A stretch of 38,008 nt of DNA from Candidatus Omnitrophota bacterium. GTDB lineage: Bacteria > Omnitrophota > Gorgyraeia > Gygaellales > Profunditerraquicolaceae. Positions 32,007 through 38,008 of the stretch are shown here, one piece after another. The notes under the pieces are model-generated. The model was not told where the DNA came from and made no database searches. It saw nothing but the letters and a program-made list of their open reading frames with translations. Made by a program: the position numbers and the translations under genes. Every line of letters begins with the position of its first letter. Position 1 is the stretch's first letter. The stretch covers positions 1 to 38,008 of the forward strand of contig JAQTQC010000010.1 in the NCBI GenBank assembly GCA_028712505.1, written 5' to 3'.

Positions 32007-33284
32007 TCAATCCATTAACAGTTGTTTAATAACTTCAACATTCTTCTTGGTCGCCCCCCTATTGCTGATAATCAATCCATAGGCGCGTTCAACCAATTGT
32101 TGAGCCAGCAGATTACTGGCTAATATTTCCTTTATTTTGTCCACCAGCTCACCGGAATCAGCTACCATAACAGCGGCCTTATTTTGCAGGAACAATTTGG
32201 CAATATCCCTGAAATTAAACATCTGCGGCCCGAAGATTACCGGCTTTTTTTGGCTGGCCGGTTCAAGTATATTGTGCCCGCCGGTTTTAACCAGGCTGCC
32301 TCCGACAAAAACAATATCAGCGGCAGAATAATAATTGAGCAGTTCTCCCATGACATCAAGGATGAATACCGGATTATTAACACAGGTAGGGCAGGCGCCG
32401 GATATGCTGGAAATAAAAACCGGCATAAAAGAACCGCCCGAAACCAGCTTAGCAACATCCCTGCTGCGTTCCGTATGCCGAGGGGCAATAAGTAATTTTA
32501 ATTTCGGGAAGCTAAGTAAAAGCTCCTTGTAAGCTTTAGTGATTATCTCTTCTTCCCCGGGATGCGTACTACCGCAAACCCACAATTTATCATCCAGGCC
32601 CAACATAAGCTTCTGACGAATCTCCAAAGCCTTACCTGCCGGCTGCCCGCTTAAATCCAAATTAATATCGAACTTCGCATTTCCGTTGACCAGGATATTT
32701 CTTTTATCTACGCCAAGGCTATTTAAACGCGCGGCATCAGTATCCGATTGCACACAGAACTTGTTGACCTTTCTTAAAATCGGCCGGATCAGGAACTTTA
32801 TCGCGCGGTATCCCGAATAAGAGCTATCGGATATCCTGCCATTAACCGTAACTATCGGTATCCCCTGTTTATACAAACAATTAATCAGGTTTGGCCAGAT
32901 TTCTGTTTCAGCGATAATAAACAGACAGGGATTGATCTTTTGTATCACTTTCTTAACGATAAAACTAAAATCTAAAGGAAGATAAGTTAGAAAATCACCG
33001 TCATTAATCAAACCCCTGGCGATCTTATTACCGGTGGCGGTCACAGTAGAGATAACTAATCTTTTATGCGGGTAGGCTTTGCGTAATTCGCCGATCAATC
33101 CCTTGATCGAAACAGCTTCGCCCACGCTCACCGCATGGATCCAAATTGGCTGATCCAGGTTTAGATTGTCCGGTAAGAAACCGAAACGCCTGAAGAATCC
33201 ATGGTGGAATTTACCCTTAAGTAAATATACCGGCAGATAAATTAATACGAAAATTAAGATTATTAAATCATAAAGCAGAAACAT
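32007..33284 (-). CDS. waaA: 3-deoxy-D-manno-octulosonic acid transferase (KdtA)
   Basis: WaaA transfers Kdo from CMP-Kdo to lipid IVA on the inner membrane, linking the kds and lpx pathways found elsewhere in this window. The 425-residue protein has an N-terminal membrane anchor (about 3-24), WIHAVSVGEAVS with the essential Glu, LPLDF, IIAETEIWPNLI, VNGRISDSSY and the C-terminal GGSLVKTGGHNILEPA donor site, typical of GT30. The length is normal. It lies between the recombinase gene and greA, away from the Kdo operon. One or two Kdo transfers cannot be told from sequence. Confidence 0.97.
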   Translation of the reverse strand: MFLLYDLIILIFVLIYLPVYLLKGKFHHGFFRRFGFLPDNLNLDQPIWIHAVSVGEAVSIKGLIGELRKAYPHKRLVISTVTATGNKIARGLINDGDFLTYLPLDFSFIVKKVIQKINPCLFIIAETEIWPNLINCLYKQGIPIVTVNGRISDSSYSGYRAIKFLIRPILRKVNKFCVQSDTDAARLNSLGVDKRNILVNGNAKFDINLDLSGQPAGKALEIRQKLMLGLDDKLWVCGSTHPGEEEIITKAYKELLLSFPKLKLLIAPRHTERSRDVAKLVSGGSFMPVFISSISGACPTCVNNPVFILDVMGELLNYYSAADIVFVGGSLVKTGGHNILEPASQKKPVIFGPQMFNFRDIAKLFLQNKAAVMVADSGELVDKIKEILASNLLAQQLVERAYGLIISNRGATKKNVEVIKQLLMD

Positions 33285-33305
33285 TGTTTTGGCTTTTCCC
33301 TTCTC

Positions 33306-34175
33306 CTACGCATGAGGATGCGCCTTATCATAAACACTCTTGAGTTTTTCAGTTGTTAAATGCGTGTAAATCTGCGTGGTAGATAAATTAGCGTGGCCCA
33401 GAAGTTCCTGCACCGTACGCAGGTCTGCCCCGCGGTTCAAAAGATGTGTGGCAAAAGAATGCCTGAAGGTATGCGCGGAAACCCCGGGTTTTATCTCAGC
33501 CAAACGCAAGTATTTCACCAAGGTATAACGCACCCCGCGAGTAGTGATACGCCGGGAATTATTATTTAAGAATATGGCAGATGTCTCTTTTTTCCTTTTA
33601 TCCAGATACTTTCTGATAGATGAAAGCGCCGCCTCGCCTATCGGGACAATCCTTTCCTTCTTCCCTTTACCCCTAATCTTTACAATCCCGCTGATAAAAT
33701 CAATATCATCCAGGTTTAGCCCCACCAATTCTGAAATACGCAGGCCGCTGGAATAAAATGCCTCTAAAATCGCCCGGTCGCGCAGGCCCAGGATATCTGC
33801 CTCATTCTTAGCGAAAGCTGATTCGATGAGTTTTCTGACCTCCTCTTCTGTCATAAAAGAAGGCAGGTGCTTATCCAGCTTGGGGCTGGAAAGCATCAGG
33901 ATGGGATTTGTCTTGATGTAACCCTCGCGGGATAAAAACCTGAAAAAACTGCGTAGGGCTGAAAGCCGGCGGCCGACTGTGCGATTGCCTAAATTCTTTT
34001 CTTTTAAGACCGCCAGGTATTTCCTGAGCACAAGATAATCTATTTTTTCTAAATCCGAACCGGTAAGAAACTTTGCAAAATCCTCAAGGTCCAATTTATA
34101 ATTAAGAATGGTGTGCGGAGAATAATTTTTCTCTATCTCCAGGTAGCGAATAAACTTCTCAATATATTTTTCCAT
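33306..34175 (-). CDS. Tyrosine recombinase XerC/XerD
   Basis: A 289-residue site-specific recombinase of the Xer type, which resolves chromosome dimers at dif with FtsK. The N-terminal SAM-like domain begins FIRYLEIEKNYSPHTILNYKLDL. The catalytic residues are seen in SSGLRISELVGL (Arg), GKGKKERIVPI (Lys), HTFRHSFATHLL (His, Arg), LLGHANLSTTQIYTH (His and the nucleophile Tyr). The length matches XerC/D exactly, and no phage genes lie nearby. A single Xer gene cannot be assigned to XerC or XerD, and I see no dif site. It follows topA and dprA, a common association. Confidence 0.95.
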   Translation of the reverse strand: MEKYIEKFIRYLEIEKNYSPHTILNYKLDLEDFAKFLTGSDLEKIDYLVLRKYLAVLKEKNLGNRTVGRRLSALRSFFRFLSREGYIKTNPILMLSSPKLDKHLPSFMTEEEVRKLIESAFAKNEADILGLRDRAILEAFYSSGLRISELVGLNLDDIDFISGIVKIRGKGKKERIVPIGEAALSSIRKYLDKRKKETSAIFLNNNSRRITTRGVRYTLVKYLRLAEIKPGVSAHTFRHSFATHLLNRGADLRTVQELLGHANLSTTQIYTHLTTEKLKSVYDKAHPHA

Positions 34176-34194
34176 ATTTTACTTATCCGTATTA

Positions 34195-34337
34195 ACGCGT
34201 CTGTCTTGTTTTGTTCTTCGCAGGGACGCTCGCTCGGGTCGGCTGGCGTCGCTCTCACTAGTTCCTGTATAGCCGGTAAACCTTGCCCGCTCCTTGCCTC
34301 CACGCCCTGCTCAGAATCAAACCAAGTCATCCGCTAA
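34195..34337 (+). repeat. Dispersed structured repeat, copy B
   Basis: About 143 bp between topA and xer, homologous to copy A (15829-15992, opposite orientation). Shared blocks are ACGCG(C/T)CTG, TGTCTTGTTT, CGCAGGG.CGCTCG, TAGC.GG..AACC.TGCCCGCTC and the end block CGCCCTGCT.AGAA..CAA.CCAAG.CATCCGCTAA. The ends can pair (CTTG..TTTG with CAAA.CCAAG; CGCAGGG with CCCTGC). The interior is about 20 bases shorter than in copy A. G+C is higher than in the flanks. No gene is visible within. It fills nearly the whole 174-bp gap. Confidence 0.7.
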
Positions 34338-34349
34338 TATTAAAGATCA

Positions 34350-36371
34350 TTATTGCTTAGTCTCTTCTTTATTCTGATCTTCCGGTAAGGTGCGCGAGGT
34401 AAATGTGCATTTGGGGAAATTTGAACAGCCATAGAAAAACCCGCGTTTTGACCTGCGTTCAATCAATTCTCCCCCGCAATTTTCTATAGGGCATTTAACT
34501 CCGGAGGTAATGGATTTTGAGTTCTTGCACGTCGGGAAACCCGAGCAGCTTAAGAATTTTCCGCGCCTGCCCCATTTTACAATCAAAGGCTTGCCGCATT
34601 TATCACAAATTTGGTCAGTAGTTATAATTTCTTTTTTAATATTTGCCTGGGCAAAATCAAGGCTCTCTTTAAAAGGGGCATAAAACTCTTCTAATACTTC
34701 AATACGCTTAAGCCGGCCCTCCTCAACTTCATCGAGCTTCTCCTCCATAAGCGCAGTAAACCTGACATCGATAATCTTTGGGAAATACTCTACCAGCATG
34801 TCGCTCACTTTAAAACCCAGTTCCGTAGGGTTAAGATAGCCCTTAATCCGGCGTACATAGTCGCGTAAGATAAGCGTATAAATAATCGGCGCGTAAGTTG
34901 AAGGCCGGCCGATCCCTTCTTCTTCCAGCGCCTTAACTAAAGAACTATCCGAGAACCTGGCAGGCGGTTTGGTAAAATGCTGCGAAGGAGTAAGTTTGTT
35001 TAAAGCCAGCACATCCCCCTGCACAAGAGGAGGAATCACATTTTTATTCTTATCCTTTTCATTTTCCTCCCCCTCCTTAGCCTCTTCCTCTTCTTCTGTC
35101 TTATTATAAGCAGCCAGGAAACCTTCAAAAAGCAGATGGCTGCCATTGGCTACAAATAAATATTTTCCCGCGGCAATATCCACCGAAGTCGCCAAGAACT
35201 CCGCAGGTTTCATCTGGCTGGCTAAGAAACGGTTATAAATCAGCTCGTATAAACGGAACTGCTCAGGCGTAAGAAAATCTTTCATGCTCTCCGGAGAACG
35301 CGAGATGTAACTCGGCCGGATCGCCTCATGCGCCTGCTGCGCAGACTTCTTGGCCTTAAAAACATTTTGATTCTCGGGAAGAAAATCCTTGCCAAAGATC
35401 CTTCCGATATGCTCACGCACTTCGGCAATAGCTTCCGGAGCAGTATTCGGCGAATCCGTACGCATATATGTGATCAAACCTAGCGGGTTATCCCCGCCGA
35501 TATCAATCCCTTCATAAAGCTGCTGCGCCACCATCATGGTCTTGGAAGCATTAAATCTGAGCTTATTAAAGGCCTCCTGCTGCATTGTACTGGTAATGAA
35601 CGGCGCCGGGGCATAACGTTTTTTTTCTGTCTGCTTAACTTCAACAACCTTAAATTCTTTGTCCTTTAACTCGCTTACGATATCCTGAGCGGATTCCTGG
35701 GTTTTGATCTCGGTTTTTTTATTCTCGATTTTCTCAAGCTTGGCGCAAAAATTACTCTCTCCCGAAATCTTAGGCTTAAATAATTCCGCGGCAATCTCCC
35801 AATATTCACTAGCAGTAAATGCCTGGATCTGCCGCTCCCGTTCCACAATCAATTTTAAAGCCACAGACTGTACTCGGCCGGCGCTTAAACCGCGGGCAAG
35901 TTTTTTCCAAAGCAAAGGACTTAAGAAATATCCGACAATCCGATCAAGCACCCTGCGGCCCACCTGAGCTTCAATCATATCGGTATCAAATTCGCGGGCG
36001 GATTTAAACGCCTCCCCTACCGCATGCGGGGTGATCTCGTGGAAACTTACTCTTAAAACATTCTTGCCTTTCTTAAAGATCCTTTCTTTGATCTGCCAGC
36101 CGATCGCCTCACCTTCCCGGTCAGGATCGGTAGCCACATATATCTTTTCTTTATTCTTGGCATCTTTTCTTAACTGAGTCATTAATTTCTTCCTGGACGG
36201 AATAACCACATACTCAGGTTTGAATTTATTATCAATATCAACCCCCAGTTCCTTTTGCGGCAAATCGATGATATGCCCCATGGAAGAAACCACCAGATAA
36301 TCATCACCCAATATCTTGCTTATAGTTTTAGCCTTGGTAGGAGACTCGACAATAACCAGATTTTTACCCAT
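34350..36371 (-). CDS. topA: DNA topoisomerase I
   Basis: A type IA topoisomerase relaxing negative supercoils. The 673 residues show the TOPRIM domain (LVIVESPTKAKTISKIL at 5-21, ATDPDREGEAIGWQI), the active-site Tyr in GLITYMRTDSPN, SAQQAHEAIRPS and EGIGRPSTYAPII. Near the C-terminus are two zinc ribbons: CDKCGKPL...CSGFPTCKN, and CPIENCGG...CSNFPKCTF. An acidic linker EEEEEAKEGEENEKDKNK lies in the middle. It is shorter than E. coli TopA (865), with fewer C-terminal repeats, common in other phyla. AAGGAG precedes the ATG by four bases, overlapping the end of dprA. Confidence 0.98.
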   Translation of the reverse strand: MGKNLVIVESPTKAKTISKILGDDYLVVSSMGHIIDLPQKELGVDIDNKFKPEYVVIPSRKKLMTQLRKDAKNKEKIYVATDPDREGEAIGWQIKERIFKKGKNVLRVSFHEITPHAVGEAFKSAREFDTDMIEAQVGRRVLDRIVGYFLSPLLWKKLARGLSAGRVQSVALKLIVERERQIQAFTASEYWEIAAELFKPKISGESNFCAKLEKIENKKTEIKTQESAQDIVSELKDKEFKVVEVKQTEKKRYAPAPFITSTMQQEAFNKLRFNASKTMMVAQQLYEGIDIGGDNPLGLITYMRTDSPNTAPEAIAEVREHIGRIFGKDFLPENQNVFKAKKSAQQAHEAIRPSYISRSPESMKDFLTPEQFRLYELIYNRFLASQMKPAEFLATSVDIAAGKYLFVANGSHLLFEGFLAAYNKTEEEEEAKEGEENEKDKNKNVIPPLVQGDVLALNKLTPSQHFTKPPARFSDSSLVKALEEEGIGRPSTYAPIIYTLILRDYVRRIKGYLNPTELGFKVSDMLVEYFPKIIDVRFTALMEEKLDEVEEGRLKRIEVLEEFYAPFKESLDFAQANIKKEIITTDQICDKCGKPLIVKWGRRGKFLSCSGFPTCKNSKSITSGVKCPIENCGGELIERRSKRGFFYGCSNFPKCTFTSRTLPEDQNKEETKQ

Positions 36372-37457
36372 TTAACTCCTTATAAACTGTTTTCCCGGTA
36401 ATTCTTTAATTAATTTCTTGAATTGTAATTTTAAAATCAAGCTTGAGATTTGGCTGCTGCTCAGAGATGTCTTTTCCAGCAAATCATCTATTGCCACTGC
36501 CGAATGGCTTATGCAATTATAAAGCAGGTTTTCTTCTTTTGCACACAAAATATTCTCTGTAAACTCCGGCTGGGCTAGGCTACTTTCTCCGGAAATTCCC
36601 AAATCTAGTTCTTCAAATATATCTTCACTACAGGTAACTAATTTTGCTCCCTGCTTAAGCAACTCATTTGACCCAAGCGAAGAGCTGACGTCAATCCTGC
36701 CAGGTAAAACAAAAACTTCTCTTCCCTGCTCTAAAGCAAAATCCACAGTAATCAGCGCCCCGCTATTCCTGGCTGCCTCAGTAACCAACACCCCTAAACT
36801 TAAACCGCTGATCAGGCGGTTGCGGCGGGGAAAATTCTGCGCCAACGGTTTCATATCCATAGGAAATTCAGAGATCACTGCACCGTTTTTAGCTATCTTT
36901 TCAGCCAATCCCTGGTTTTCCGGAGGATAAATATGACCGAACCCGCTGCCCATTACCGCGATTGTACGGCCGGCTGCCTTTAACGCTCCCCGATGGGCAT
37001 AAGTATCCACTCCCCGGGCCATCCCTGAAACAATGGTCAAGCCTTTTAAAGCCAACTCCGCGGCGAATTTTGCAGCGCTAGCCAATCCGTAAAGCGATGC
37101 CCTGCGGGAGCCGACAATCCCCAAGCTTAGGTTATCATCCTCGATTATCTTACCTGAAACATAAAGCACAATCGGAGCTCCAGGAATTTGTTTTAAATTC
37201 CGGGGGTAATTTTCATCAAAGAGCGTGATAATCTCCAGGCCTGCTTTTTTGGCTTGGGCTAAATCCTTATCCAAATCCCTAGTATCAAAAGAAAGAATGT
37301 CTTCGCTAACCCGACTCCCGACAACCGCCTCCAAACTCTGACGGCTGGCTTTAAGTATATCGCTCGGCTGGCTAAAATACTTAAGCAGCTTATCTAACCG
37401 CACACTTCCTATCTGCGGGATAAGATTTAAGCTTACCAGTGACTCAAGATTATTCAT
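36372..37457 (-). CDS. dprA: DNA processing protein DprA
   Basis: DprA binds incoming single-stranded DNA and loads RecA during transformation; it is also present in many non-competent bacteria. The protein has an N-terminal HhH-like region (LNLIPQIGSVRLDKLL), the Rossmann core GIVGSRRASLYG, SGMARGVDTYAH, VMGSGFGHIYPPEN, FPRRNRLISGLSLGVLVTEA and GSNELLKQGAKLV, and a C-terminal winged helix (about 300-361). An in-frame ATG at 37562 would overlap shikimate kinase by 71 bases; the ATG at 37457 gives a family-like start (361 residues). The stop abuts the topA ATG. A dprA-topA pair is common. Confidence 0.95.
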   Translation of the reverse strand: MNNLESLVSLNLIPQIGSVRLDKLLKYFSQPSDILKASRQSLEAVVGSRVSEDILSFDTRDLDKDLAQAKKAGLEIITLFDENYPRNLKQIPGAPIVLYVSGKIIEDDNLSLGIVGSRRASLYGLASAAKFAAELALKGLTIVSGMARGVDTYAHRGALKAAGRTIAVMGSGFGHIYPPENQGLAEKIAKNGAVISEFPMDMKPLAQNFPRRNRLISGLSLGVLVTEAARNSGALITVDFALEQGREVFVLPGRIDVSSSLGSNELLKQGAKLVTCSEDIFEELDLGISGESSLAQPEFTENILCAKEENLLYNCISHSAVAIDDLLEKTSLSSSQISSLILKLQFKKLIKELPGKQFIRS

Positions 37458-37491
37458 ACTCTCGCAGCCAAACCCCTTGCTTTCAAAAGGT

Positions 37492-38008
37492 TTATTTCTT
37501 ACCGGCAAGTATTTTAGATATTTTCCTAACCACCTGTTTAACCGATAAACCCGATGTTTCAACCACTTTATCAGCCTGCATATAATAAGGTGCGCGCATC
37601 TTCAGTAAAAGCTCGATGCGTTTTTTCGGTTTATCTACATTCAATAGCGGACGGCCGCTATTGGAAGAAACCCTTTTTAATATTTCTTCGGGGGTAGCAT
37701 TCAAGCAAATCATTACCCCGGTTTTCTTCATCAGTCTGACGTTGTTCTTGTCCAAAACCACTCCGCCGCCGCAGGCAACCACAAACTTCTTCTGGGTAGA
37801 GACCTGACTTAAAATCTTTTTCTCGATTTTACGGAAATACGCCTCTCCGTCTTTGGCAAAGATATCCACAATCCTGCGTTGTTCCTTTAATTCGATCAAT
37901 TCATCCAGGTCAACAAAATTCCACTGCTTTCGGCTATCGGAGGCCGAACCACAGCTATCTAGCTTGCGGCTTCGGCTATCGGAGGCCGAACCACAGCTAT
38001 CTAGCTTG
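37492..38008 (-). CDS. aroK: Shikimate kinase, 5'-incomplete, with in-frame repeat at visible N-terminus
   Basis: The core of shikimate kinase is clear: FVDLDELIELKEQ, IFAKDGEAYFRKIEK, VACGGGVVL, SGRPLL for the Arg lid, and MRAPYYMQADKVV. This phosphorylates shikimate in aromatic amino-acid synthesis. The frame stays open to the window edge. A TTG at 37899 is the first possible start inside the well-conserved part but would remove the DLD aspartates' partner sequence and the P-loop. Upstream of NFVDLD one expects about 12 residues and then GxxGxGKS/T. The visible 28 codons before it instead encode two copies of a 14-residue repeat (KLDSCGSASDSRSR) without a P-loop. The gene may carry an in-frame insertion, or be broken. 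The P-loop could lie outside the window. Confidence 0.85.
   Translation of the reverse strand, partial: KLDSCGSASDSRSRKLDSCGSASDSRKQWNFVDLDELIELKEQRRIVDIFAKDGEAYFRKIEKKILSQVSTQKKFVVACGGGVVLDKNNVRLMKKTGVMICLNATPEEILKRVSSNSGRPLLNVDKPKKRIELLLKMRAPYYMQADKVVETSGLSVKQVVRKISKILAGKK
37929..38008. repeat. 42-bp palindromic tandem repeat inside the shikimate kinase frame
   Basis: Unit 1 is 37929-37970; unit 2 starts at 37971 and is cut by the window end, with identical bases over the 38 visible. Each unit has two inverted repeats: TTCGGC tatcggag GCCGAA and AGCTA tc TAGCT. The period of 42 bp equals 14 codons, so it keeps the shikimate kinase frame open on the minus strand. The copy number is unknown because the array runs off the window. 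Confidence 0.9.

Noticed and set aside
33306-34175. Phage or integron integrase
   Set aside because: Length, motifs and the topA-dprA neighbourhood fit a housekeeping Xer recombinase; there are no phage genes, tRNA target or attC-like sites.
37458-37562. N-terminal extension of DprA by 35 residues
   Set aside because: It would overlap the conserved end of shikimate kinase and does not resemble DprA; the internal ATG fits the family start.

Overview
The window is a densely packed bacterial chromosome segment. Every gene I can support (35) lies on the minus strand, most of them spaced by fewer than 40 bases or overlapping by 4 bases (ATGA). It encodes a diderm (LPS-making) bacterium: Kdo synthesis and transfer (kdsD, kdsA, kdsC, kdsB, waaA), lipid A synthesis (lpxK, an LpxL-type acyltransferase), heptose kinase, several heptosyltransferase-family enzymes and LPS export (lptA/lptC, lptB). 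Moderate G+C, many fused envelope enzymes, a Re-citrate-synthase-like protein and abundant palindromic intergenic repeats suggest an uncultured lineage such as Omnitrophota (OP3). That placement is inference from gene style, not proven.

Layout, in transcription order (high to low coordinates). (1) 38008-36372: a 5'-incomplete shikimate kinase whose frame runs into a 42-bp palindromic tandem repeat, dprA, then topA from 36371. (2) 34337-34195: a dispersed structured repeat (copy B). (3) 34175-27025: xerC/D-type recombinase, waaA, greA, a Fcy1-like cytosine deaminase, three unrecognised membrane or small proteins, a UbiA-family prenyltransferase, a guanine-deaminase-like enzyme, OsmC and a STAS-PilZ protein; a HAD phosphatase follows at 27014-26358. 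(4) 26312-15999: after a candidate promoter, a GDT1-family half transporter, lpxK, an LpxL-ELM1 fusion, a GT4-GT9 fusion, GT4, a polysaccharide deacetylase, GT9 and a GT9-GT9 double protein, i.e. an LPS or glycan assembly cluster. (5) 15992-15829: structured repeat copy A in the opposite orientation, then a good promoter. (6) 15671-9073: an eight-gene Kdo/heptose/Lpt operon headed by a deoxyhypusine-synthase-like protein. (7) 9074-8844: three consecutive hairpins, then a trigger factor without its PPIase domain and clpP. (8) 7339-7237: a three-way-junction-like palindromic leader before a class V aminotransferase and serA (serine synthesis), a 573-residue exported pseudo-phosphatase/thioredoxin-like protein, a Re-citrate/homocitrate synthase homologue and purA. 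(9) 175-1: three tandem hairpins with a constant 12-nt loop and differing but paired stems.

I see no rRNA, tRNA, CRISPR array, transposase or prophage. The most unusual material is the non-coding repeat content: the loop-conserved hairpins after purA, a similar-looking hairpin repeat translated in frame inside shikimate kinase, and a two-copy dispersed palindrome of about 150 bp. Next come the domain fusions and the degenerate or shortened enzymes of the envelope and stress genes.
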